Under the pieces are notes generated by a model. The model ran no database searches, was not told where the DNA came from, and was given only the letters and a program-made list of their open reading frames with translations. Made by a program: the position numbers and the translations under genes. A stretch of DNA of 64,000 nucleotides from Saprospiraceae bacterium. GTDB taxonomy: Bacteria > Bacteroidota > Bacteroidia > Chitinophagales > Saprospiraceae. Numbering within the stretch: the stretch's first letter is position 1; each line of letters opens with the position of its first letter. The stretch covers positions 97,306-161,305 of the forward strand of contig JAIYAP010000038.1 of assembly GCA_027488935.1 (NCBI GenBank), written 5' to 3'. This document shows, in pieces, positions 45,487-53,041 of the stretch.

Positions 45487-47755
45487 GTTTTAGGCCAAGT
45501 AGTTTTGCGGTAAATGGAAGGACTAATTCGGCCAATGCCGGATCGAAACGCGCGTCAAATGCTTCCATATCGTTTGATTGAGCAACCAAAATGGTACCTT
45601 TTTTTGCTTTTTCACCTAGTTTTTTGCGTTCTCCGGTTTCAAACCGCGAAAAAGTACGGCGCATAATGGGCATTAATTGCACGAAAGCATCTTCGCTTAA
45701 TTCGGCTACCCATTGGTGAAGCAAATTCCACAGCACATCATCGTACAATAAAATCATGCCGCTGCCCTTTAAGAAACCTTCTAACCAGGCCGCTGAAAAT
45801 GTAGGTAAATGGCCATAAGAAAGGGCCAAATGCACCTGTCGAGCGGTTTCGCTCCGTTCTATTTTATGGGCGTCAAACAACAAACGGCAGGTACAACCTG
45901 CAATAATTGGCGGAATGCCATCTTTTTCGGCAATTTTCATTAAACTATGGTGCCACTGTTCCGAAAGGTCGGCCCGCTCCAGTACGCGCAGGGCATCGTT
46001 TACCTTTCGAATTAGATCGAACACTTTTTGCGCAGTGTCATCGTCTAAACCATAAGTTGCATTCGGCAAGCCAATACTGATACGCACCACCAAGCCATCG
46101 ATTAACTTGTTGACGGCTTCCAGGTCCGACTTGCGCACATTTCCATATCGCCCCAGTTCGGCGAGTGGGATTAAAGCGGCCATCAATTCGGCAATATCCG
46201 ATGAAACCGTGGCTTGCTGATTAATATAATAGAGCAAATCTTCAATTACGGTAAACAGTTCAGCGGGGATCGCCTGGCTGATCATGCCGGATAATTCGCT
46301 GATTACGAGACTGCGCTTTGCCTTGTCCTGTAAAAAATTCGTAGCCGCCAGTTCCACTGTATTGCCCCAAATACCCATTTCAATCAGGGAAATGAGCATT
46401 TCTGGATTCCAGTTGAGTTCCCAAACTTCTTTAAAAGTGCCTTTGGAATTGCTGGAAATAGGTCGCGCCCAGGCAATGCCCAGGATTTGCAGTCGGTAAA
46501 AGAAAATGGAGCGTTTCAAGTCATTTTCATCGCGCAGGTTCAGGGCCTTCTCTTTCTTGTCTGCCGACAGCGGTATTCTGAGTTTCCGCACCATATCCTC
46601 AAAATCGGCTTGAAGGGGTAATTTTGGCAAACCTTCCGGGACATTTCCCAATACATTCCCTACAATGAGTTCTTTATGAACAAGCTCCAATAAAATGGTA
46701 TCGCCCATACACATCACCGTGGTGGTTGCTTCGTTCATTTCAATCAGACCAGGTCTTGGTAAATTGCGCAAGGCAGCCAATGATTGCGTAAGACGAAACG
46801 CTTCAATCACATGCGCGGTCGAAATGTCCATCTTTTTTTCCCGAAACAAATGGGCCACTTTGGTCAGCCAGCGTTGTCCTTCATCGTTTGGGTGCTCCCA
46901 TAAATGGTGGTACCAACCGGGGGATGTGATTCCTGCGCCATATCCACTGGCAAAAGAAAGTCGGTTGTTTGTCCAGGGCACCCAGGTGGCTTTTACCTTG
47001 ATTTTACTTTTGGGCAGTTTTTTTAATATTTGCGCATGGGCTTTTTCGGTGGATTTTAAATCAAGCAATGCAGGTGCATGCCAAGCACCACATACCACTA
47101 CAATATTCTGATAAAGTTCGTTTTGCGCTTTTCGAATAATTTGCGCCATGTAAGCTTCCCGGTGTGTATTTTCGGCATCCATGGAAGAAGCAATGCCGGC
47201 ATTCCGCAATGTTTGCATCATTAAAAGCACGGCTTCGAAATGGGTGGCTGGTTGGTCTGCGTGATATTGTTGCTCAAACTGATGCTCCCACCACAATTCG
47301 GAGTTTTTGTAACCTGCAATATGGGCAAAATGGGCGATGGGGTCGCGGGGAGTAGGCCTAAAGTCCACAAAATCAGCAGCTTCTGCAGTTTCTGGCTCGG
47401 GCGTCACTTCCGCATCTGCTGGCAGTTCGGCATACCGCATCTGCCAGGCAATACTTAAAGGCAAATCCATCATGCGCACCGGAATTTTATGCTGATGGGC
47501 GTATAACATTGCCTGCCATTCAGGAGAAAATTCCGAAAACGGATAAAAAGCGGCTCTTTGTGGCAGCGCTTCATCATAACACAAAGCCGCTACCGGTGGC
47601 CGCAAATCGGCTGTGCCAATCCACTGCACCACGGTGTCCATCTCCGGCGGACCTTCCACCAGGATCATGTCCGGCTGGATTTGTTGCAGCATGGCACGCA
47701 CATTTTTGGCCGAACCAACTCCGTGATGTCGAATGCCTAAAAGGTGAATTGCCAT
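45479..47755 (-). CDS. DUF5682-family protein (YehM-like)
   Basis: Cytoplasmic protein of 758 residues. The N-terminus MAIHLLGIRHHGVGSAKNV with IRHHGVGSA and ILVEGPPEMD is characteristic of DUF5682, which shares features with the TraB/ChaN-like group (HHG near the start, EGPPE after one strand). HH and the acidic residues could bind metal. The rest is helical and contains no further known domain. It starts three bases after the MoxR stop and its own stop overlaps the VWA start. Its length is close to that of E. coli YehM as I remember it. A peptidase-like activity has been imagined for the fold, but I do not assert it. Confidence 0.88.
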   Translation of the reverse strand: MAIHLLGIRHHGVGSAKNVRAMLQQIQPDMILVEGPPEMDTVVQWIGTADLRPPVAALCYDEALPQRAAFYPFSEFSPEWQAMLYAHQHKIPVRMMDLPLSIAWQMRYAELPADAEVTPEPETAEAADFVDFRPTPRDPIAHFAHIAGYKNSELWWEHQFEQQYHADQPATHFEAVLLMMQTLRNAGIASSMDAENTHREAYMAQIIRKAQNELYQNIVVVCGAWHAPALLDLKSTEKAHAQILKKLPKSKIKVKATWVPWTNNRLSFASGYGAGITSPGWYHHLWEHPNDEGQRWLTKVAHLFREKKMDISTAHVIEAFRLTQSLAALRNLPRPGLIEMNEATTTVMCMGDTILLELVHKELIVGNVLGNVPEGLPKLPLQADFEDMVRKLRIPLSADKKEKALNLRDENDLKRSIFFYRLQILGIAWARPISSNSKGTFKEVWELNWNPEMLISLIEMGIWGNTVELAATNFLQDKAKRSLVISELSGMISQAIPAELFTVIEDLLYYINQQATVSSDIAELMAALIPLAELGRYGNVRKSDLEAVNKLIDGLVVRISIGLPNATYGLDDDTAQKVFDLIRKVNDALRVLERADLSEQWHHSLMKIAEKDGIPPIIAGCTCRLLFDAHKIERSETARQVHLALSYGHLPTFSAAWLEGFLKGSGMILLYDDVLWNLLHQWVAELSEDAFVQLMPIMRRTFSRFETGERKKLGEKAKKGTILVAQSNDMEAFDARFDPALAELVLPFTAKLLGLKHA

Positions 47756-47758
47756 GGT

Positions 47759-48841
47759 TTAAATATTGATCTCTTTGCAGGCGCGGTACAGATCTTTCCA
47801 GCCATCGCGGTTTTTTAAAATGGTTTCGAGGTACTCATTCCAAACCAACTTGTCTTGCACTGGGTCTTTTACCACCGAGCCTACTAATCCAGCCGCTAAA
47901 TCGGCAGCATTGAGTCGACCATCGCCAAAATGTGCGGCCAACGCTACCCCACTATTTACCACTGAAATGGCTTCCGCCGTGCTCATGGCACCACTGGGTA
48001 TTTTAATTTTGGTTTTTCCATCGGCAGAAACACCTGAACGCAACTCCCTGAAAATGGTTACAATCCGTTGGATTTCCTGTAAAGCAGGTACTTCTGCGGG
48101 AATTTGGTAGGTCTTCGCCAAACTGGCCGAGCGTTGTTGTACAATGGTTACTTCTTCCTCCACGGTATCCGGTGTAGGTAGGATAACCGTGTTGAAGCGG
48201 CGTTTCAAGGCGCCGGAAAGTTCATTTACGCCCTTGTCGCGGTTGTTGGCGGTCGCAATAACATTGAAACCTTCTACGGCCTGAATTTCCATATTCAATT
48301 CGGGTACGGGCATGGTTTTTTCCGATAAAATGGTAATCAGCGTATCCTGCACATCCGAGCCGATGCGGGTGAGTTCCTCCAAGCGTGCAATTTTGCCATC
48401 CTGCATGGCGCGCATCATGGGCGTTTCCACCAAAGCTTTTTCGGAGGGGCCTTCTGCGATCAGGCGTGCGTAATTCCAGCCGTAACGGATAGCATCCTCA
48501 CTGGTGCCTGCAGTTCCTTGTATGAGTAAAGTTGAATCGCCGGAAATTGCAGCAGATAAATGCTCTGATACCCAGGATTTGGCCGTTCCGGGCAATCCAT
48601 ACAACAACAATGCACGGTCGGTGGTGAGGGTTGCTACTGCAATTTCGATCAGTCGACCATTACCAATGTATTTTGGGCTTACTTCAAAACCATTTTTCAG
48701 TTTTCCACCCATGATATAGGTCAGTACCGAACGGGGAGACATTAACCAATTGGGTGGTCGATGGCCGTTGTCCTGCTTTTTGAGTTCTTCCAGTTCGTGG
48801 GCAAATTGCTCCTCAACATGTTGGCGTAGAATGGTTTTCAT
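47759..48841 (-). CDS. MoxR-family AAA+ ATPase (YehL-like)
   Basis: AAA+ ATPase of 360 residues. The Walker A motif GLPGTAKS is at 82-89. The Walker B position reads GKIARLEELTRI, with Glu-Glu where most MoxR proteins have Asp-Glu. Sensor 1 is VIATANNRDKG and the arginine-finger region is ALKRRFN. MoxR ATPases act with VWA proteins to insert metals or remodel proteins. The YehL subfamily is the best match by gene neighbours. The start overlaps the stop of the DUF5691-like gene by four bases and the DUF5682 gene follows after three, so the subunits are probably made together. Confidence 0.92.
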   Translation of the reverse strand: MKTILRQHVEEQFAHELEELKKQDNGHRPPNWLMSPRSVLTYIMGGKLKNGFEVSPKYIGNGRLIEIAVATLTTDRALLLYGLPGTAKSWVSEHLSAAISGDSTLLIQGTAGTSEDAIRYGWNYARLIAEGPSEKALVETPMMRAMQDGKIARLEELTRIGSDVQDTLITILSEKTMPVPELNMEIQAVEGFNVIATANNRDKGVNELSGALKRRFNTVILPTPDTVEEEVTIVQQRSASLAKTYQIPAEVPALQEIQRIVTIFRELRSGVSADGKTKIKIPSGAMSTAEAISVVNSGVALAAHFGDGRLNAADLAAGLVGSVVKDPVQDKLVWNEYLETILKNRDGWKDLYRACKEINI

Positions 48842-50409
48842 ATAAGATTGTTTATGCTTTTTCTTAGTTGTAAAAGATGAATCAGAGGAACAATCAAACT
48901 GCGTTGCATTTGTTGTTCTAATGGGTTTTTGGATGGTTGGTCGCGCAAGACTTCTAGTTCGGGTAACATGCTTAAATCCAAATGAATATGCATGGACAAC
49001 ATTTTAACATATTCATGATAAGGAACACCACCGGTACGTGGTGCAATAAAACACTGCAATACGAAACGGCTAAATGGTTTTGACCAATTCCAATTGGGGC
49101 GCTGCAGTACTTCTTTCAGGTAATCCGGAAGAATGCCCTGCGACTGATTCATGACCATTTTTTCTAATTCCTCATTGTATAAAGCATTCAACATGAAGTA
49201 ATTGGCCTCATCAACGCCATATTCCTGCACATAAGCGAGAATACCTTTTCGGTACATTGTACGCGCAAGTGCATGCGCGATGTGTTGCAACAATGGAAGT
49301 TTACTGCCGGAATGCAAGGCATTTGTTTTTGCAAAAGCGCCCAGTATTTCAGACCAAGGCCTGTCTTTAAATACCGTTTCCCAAACAATCGGGTGTACAC
49401 AACGCGCCAACTCACAGAACCAAAACTCCGTAGTACTTAAGCCAGGCGTAGGATTAACTGCCTCAAATCCAAATTGTTGCACCATAATTTCGGGACAAAG
49501 AAAATCATCGTGTTGCGCTGGAATTTCAATGGCAATTTTGGCACGCATACCTAAAATACGCTTTTGCAGCAGCACATAACGCTCCAATTTGACCGCCACA
49601 TCATTACTCAACACCGAATGTGGTGTGCTCAACAACATTTCTGTCAATAATCGGCGGGTATCCTGCACGATCGGCTTATCTTGTTCCTTGGGCGCTGGCA
49701 ATTGTTCGTATAAATCCTGGATAAAAAGCAGTTCTTCAGAGGATAATTGGCCATTTAAAACGCGGATCCATTCTTTGCGTTCCCGGGCGTTGCGCTCCTG
49801 CTCGATGGTTGTTTTAAGCAAGGCCAGGCATTGGGTTGGGTCTTCTAAACGCAAGGCAATGAGCCACTTGCGACGTTCTGTTAAAGAGCCAGTTTCCCAA
49901 ATCTGATCTGTCGCGTTGGGCCTCAAAACGTTCCAGGAAGGATTTAAATTGACCAACCAGGCACCCCGGTTGCCATATATTGGGTGTAAAAAGGGCTGCA
50001 AACCTTTAAAGCCGGGAGCGATGGACAAATTAAAAATAGCGGTAAGTTGGGTGTATGGAAGTACCCAACGTTTTCGGGCAATTTTTTGAAAACAATAAGC
50101 CAGCAGGTTTACTTGTCGATTTTGTTCTGAAAGCAGGGTTACTAATAACTGCTCCACTGCTGGAGGACAAACCACATCTGTTTCATCCGGTGCGGGATCT
50201 AACAATGGTATCGGCGTATTTTCGGGTAATTGGCCTGCTCTTTCGTAAAGATATACCAGGGATGCGGCAGTGTAAAACCGTGCCTCGGGGTCTTTTTCCG
50301 GACAAGCGTCGGTGTATTCCCGAATTGCATCCGGCAGGGTTTTCAGGTCGAATTCCGACTTTTCGGTACCCAAGAGGGCTGTTTTTATCAATTTATCCCA
50401 GTGGTTCAT
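48838..50409 (-). CDS. DUF5691-family protein
   Basis: Cytoplasmic protein of 523 residues, almost entirely helical. Recognisable blocks are MNHWDKLIKTALLGTEK at the N-terminus, RKWLIALRLEDP and ERNARERKEWIRVLNG. Helical repeats of HEAT type are possible in the middle. I associate this sequence type with DUF5691, a family found beside SWIM and MoxR genes. Four-base ATGA overlaps at both ends join it to the SWIM gene and to the MoxR gene. The function is unknown; a scaffold role for the ATPase machine is an inference from its fold and context. Confidence 0.85.
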   Translation of the reverse strand: MNHWDKLIKTALLGTEKSEFDLKTLPDAIREYTDACPEKDPEARFYTAASLVYLYERAGQLPENTPIPLLDPAPDETDVVCPPAVEQLLVTLLSEQNRQVNLLAYCFQKIARKRWVLPYTQLTAIFNLSIAPGFKGLQPFLHPIYGNRGAWLVNLNPSWNVLRPNATDQIWETGSLTERRKWLIALRLEDPTQCLALLKTTIEQERNARERKEWIRVLNGQLSSEELLFIQDLYEQLPAPKEQDKPIVQDTRRLLTEMLLSTPHSVLSNDVAVKLERYVLLQKRILGMRAKIAIEIPAQHDDFLCPEIMVQQFGFEAVNPTPGLSTTEFWFCELARCVHPIVWETVFKDRPWSEILGAFAKTNALHSGSKLPLLQHIAHALARTMYRKGILAYVQEYGVDEANYFMLNALYNEELEKMVMNQSQGILPDYLKEVLQRPNWNWSKPFSRFVLQCFIAPRTGGVPYHEYVKMLSMHIHLDLSMLPELEVLRDQPSKNPLEQQMQRSLIVPLIHLLQLRKSINNLI

Positions 50410-51776
50410 TGCGGTATTATTTGATAGGTGTTTTCAAGAAAAATACCCAAAGGGAAGACGGTATCCCCCATACGCAACAAACTCATATCCATGGGTTTAG
50501 CGCCCGAAACAGCAAGTATGAAAAAAATCTGATCTTCAGAAAAGAGCGTGCTGATTGGCCAGAATGCACCCACTTGATCCATCAAATACCAGAAATCAGT
50601 ACCTTTTACCAACCTTAATTGACGCACCAATTGAGGTATATCATCTGCCCAGGGTGAAATCGCCAATTGTTGCGCTACCTTGGCTTGAGCCGCTGCCCAG
50701 TCTGTTAAAAACGGAATTGAAGGCGGAAGTTGATGGTAAGATTGACCTTGGGATTTAATTTGGGCACGTAAAGGATCGTTGGAAGGGTAAAATACCAATT
50801 CGGCCTCCAAAATTGCCCCGGTTAGTATCAAGGGTTCGTAAGGTGCAAATGGAGATTCAAAATCGATCAAAACGGCCGATTTTCCGGTGTTACAACCTAA
50901 TAACCAGCAGCGGTGCATGGTCATTTGATCCTCCATGGGTTCTGAGCGTTTTCCCAACAACAACCATTGATCCTTGATCGTAAGGACATCCGGGTTTTCT
51001 AACAGGTCCTTTTTCTTAATCGTTCTACCTAATTGACTAAAAATCTGTTCCTGAATATCGGGCTCCAGGTCCCCTACCCTTTTGAAGGCCTGAATTAAGG
51101 TCCAGGCCTTTATAGCATTTTGAAGGGCTTTACTTTGCCATTGGTTATTATTGAAGTAGTTGATCTTGTTGAAATTACGCACGTAATTAGCCAAGCCATT
51201 TGCCTTGGCATCTACCATGCGGCGTACCATTGGGTCAAAAAAAGCGCTTCCTTTTTCAGGGAGTTGAAGCAATCCGGTACGCAACAAGTCCTTTAAAAAA
51301 CGTTCCAGTTCTTCTGCACCTGCAAGTTCAAGGGCAAGCCGCTCGTCTTTGCGTTTTGCCTTGTCTTTGTTGCGCTTTTCAATTTTTTTTGGGTCTAATT
51401 CGGTGTTTTCTGCCGGATTAGGTTCGCTACCTTGGGCTAATTTCTCCTGGCGTTTTTGCATCCAGTCGTTTACCCATTGGGGCTCCTCGTTATTTTCTCT
51501 AAAAAGGGAGAATTTGTTGGCAAACATAAAAAGCAAGGCAATGCCGTGTTTACAAGGAAATTTTCTGCTTGGGCAGGAACATTGAAAGGCGGTATTATTT
51601 AAATCCACCTGCGTTCGGTAAGGCTCTTTGCCGGAGCCTTGAATTTCGCCCCATAAAACGCGCTGGTTATAGGCAAAACCGCTCCATTTACGCAAATTAG
51701 CCAGATCCTTGCCTGCCTTTAAAGCGGCTGAATCAGGGGCTAATTGAGCGATTTGTGCATCGGTAAGGCGGTTCAT
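50406..51776 (-). CDS. SWIM zinc-finger protein (YehQ-like), first gene of the operon
   Basis: Protein of 456 residues. The SWIM motif Cys-x-Cys-x6-Cys-x-His is at 66-77 (CSCPSRKFPCKH), where it may bind DNA or protein through zinc. A highly charged Lys/Glu stretch (about 110-150) follows. The remaining 300 residues are helical with scattered Trp and include a segment of strands near the end. It opens a five-gene run and lies downstream of a promoter and a striking inverted repeat. E. coli yehQ, as I recall, encodes a SWIM protein in a similar neighbourhood. The function is unknown. Confidence 0.88.
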   Translation of the reverse strand: MNRLTDAQIAQLAPDSAALKAGKDLANLRKWSGFAYNQRVLWGEIQGSGKEPYRTQVDLNNTAFQCSCPSRKFPCKHGIALLFMFANKFSLFRENNEEPQWVNDWMQKRQEKLAQGSEPNPAENTELDPKKIEKRNKDKAKRKDERLALELAGAEELERFLKDLLRTGLLQLPEKGSAFFDPMVRRMVDAKANGLANYVRNFNKINYFNNNQWQSKALQNAIKAWTLIQAFKRVGDLEPDIQEQIFSQLGRTIKKKDLLENPDVLTIKDQWLLLGKRSEPMEDQMTMHRCWLLGCNTGKSAVLIDFESPFAPYEPLILTGAILEAELVFYPSNDPLRAQIKSQGQSYHQLPPSIPFLTDWAAAQAKVAQQLAISPWADDIPQLVRQLRLVKGTDFWYLMDQVGAFWPISTLFSEDQIFFILAVSGAKPMDMSLLRMGDTVFPLGIFLENTYQIIPQ

Positions 51777-51780
51777 GGTT

Positions 51781-51853
51781 GCTTTTCCTGCTAATTAAAT
51801 GGAATTGAATCAAATGCGCGGGCTAAGGTATAACCTGTTTCAGGAAAAGCAAA
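51781..51853 (-). promoter_or_regulatory. Promoter and 10-bp inverted repeat in front of the SWIM-MoxR-VWA operon
   Basis: On the minus strand: -33 TTTG (plus coordinates 51850-51853), 19 bases, then -7 TACCTTAG (51823-51830, one mismatch to TAnnTTTG). GCTTTTCCTG at 51781-51790 and CAGGAAAAGC at 51841-51850 are perfect inverted copies 60 bases apart centre to centre. One copy adjoins the -33 box and the other lies four bases before the SWIM start codon. A second short palindrome, CCTGTTTCAGG, falls between -33 and -7. This arrangement suggests an operator pair or DNA loop. Confidence 0.55.
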
Positions 51854-51945
51854 TTATTTGTTTTAATTTATTTTAAAAAAGTTCTAAAACCTTCTTTTAT
51901 GTAACAATTTGATACATTTTATGTTTGGTAGCTGGTAGAATAAGC

Positions 51946-52920
51946 TTACTTCGCTCGGATTTTGCCAACAAAGTCAATCGTCACCTCAAAACATTCAGCG
52001 ACTTGTTGATCCGTCCAATTTGGATTTTTGATTAAAAAGAGACGAATGGTGTTTTCCGTGCCTTCCTCTCTACCTTCTTCTCTGCCTTCCTCCTTTTTTT
52101 GATCAAGAAGTTCGAAAAGGTAAGGTTTAACACCTGCTTTTTCTTCCGTGGTTAACAAGTTGTCCATGTTTTTTATTTTTTTATTAAAAACGGTTGATGT
52201 TGCATTTAAGTAAAGCACAGTAGCCACTGAAAATTGGCGCAAAGTGGATTGATTCTCCACATTAGGTGCAAAAATAACGAATTTTTTCCAATAAAATGCA
52301 ATATAATCGTCATCCCTGCTGTGCTTTAACGCGGTAAGGAATTTGCCCAAATATAACATTTGCAGCGCTTCGAAGGACGCTTCGGTTTGATTCGACAAAT
52401 CTACTAATATGTAATCAAAGGATGGAACGAATCCATGCAGCCAATCAGGGGCTCCTGAAAACAGCACGTTCGTTGTTTCCTTAGCCAAGGTTGTATTACC
52501 ATGGTAAAGTACAATCGGAATCGTCAAAGTGAGCGGACGATTATGGTTCAAGTCGTCTATCCATAAATTTAGAATATATCGATTCAATTGCACCGTTAGT
52601 TCACCTTTCCTTGGGGCATCGCTTTTGTGTTCTATCAGGGTAGCAATACGTATCGGTTCATTATTATGCATCAATCCGGTATAACAGATATCGGAATAAT
52701 GCGCCTTCAGTTTTTCGTCGATATAGCTTTCCTTTGATATTTGGAGTGAATCCCAATCAATAAGCGCTTTTGTGCGCGAATCCAACGAAAATTGTAAAAA
52801 TTCCATTGCTAAATCCCTAATTTGTAAAGCAAATCGAACATATCGGTCGTGCGGATGGTGCAAGAACTCCGATGGGTCAATGGGAAATTCCGCTTTGGGT
52901 TTTGTTTTATCTTTTGCCAT
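51946..52920 (-). CDS. Rpn-family recombination-promoting nuclease / PD-(D/E)XK transposase-like protein
   Basis: Protein of 324 residues. The PD-(D/E)XK core is recognisable: RIATLIEHKSDAP with the Glu-x-Lys catalytic pair (EHK), following DICYTGLMHNNEP. It then has QLNRYILNLW and the family end with an EEGREEGREEG tandem repeat (about 285-297) before a short helical tail. Rpn proteins resemble transposases and cut DNA with RecA-independent recombination activity. An upstream ATG would add 24 residues, but a -7 box lies just before 52920. It lies next to a WG-repeat gene in a more A+T-rich segment, fitting an accessory locus. Confidence 0.85.
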   Translation of the reverse strand: MAKDKTKPKAEFPIDPSEFLHHPHDRYVRFALQIRDLAMEFLQFSLDSRTKALIDWDSLQISKESYIDEKLKAHYSDICYTGLMHNNEPIRIATLIEHKSDAPRKGELTVQLNRYILNLWIDDLNHNRPLTLTIPIVLYHGNTTLAKETTNVLFSGAPDWLHGFVPSFDYILVDLSNQTEASFEALQMLYLGKFLTALKHSRDDDYIAFYWKKFVIFAPNVENQSTLRQFSVATVLYLNATSTVFNKKIKNMDNLLTTEEKAGVKPYLFELLDQKKEEGREEGREEGTENTIRLFLIKNPNWTDQQVAECFEVTIDFVGKIRAK

Positions 52921-52927
52921 AGTGACG

Positions 52928-52935
52928 CAAAAATA
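52928..52935 (-). promoter_or_regulatory. -7 box TATTTTTG for the Rpn-family gene
   Basis: Exact TAnnTTTG match on the minus strand, only seven bases before the start codon at 52920, so the message would be almost leaderless. The area is A+T-rich and chance is not excluded. Confidence 0.35.
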
Positions 52936-53041
52936 AAACAAATAATTTATTTTAAAAAACTTTTTGTTTGTTTTTTTTGGTTGAATATGCAAATACCAAA
53001 CAAGTCATGCGGTGCGTTTTCTTACATAAACCCACCATCAT

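Noticed and set aside
44308..51776. Assignment of the MoxR-VWA operon as a described ternary anti-phage conflict system.
   Set aside because: No trypsin-like, effector-associated or other toxic effector domains characteristic of those systems were found; the partner families here are SWIM, DUF5691 and DUF5682.
51946..52920. Intact transposon or insertion sequence around the Rpn gene.
   Set aside because: No terminal inverted repeats or target duplication were found; Rpn proteins occur as stand-alone genes.
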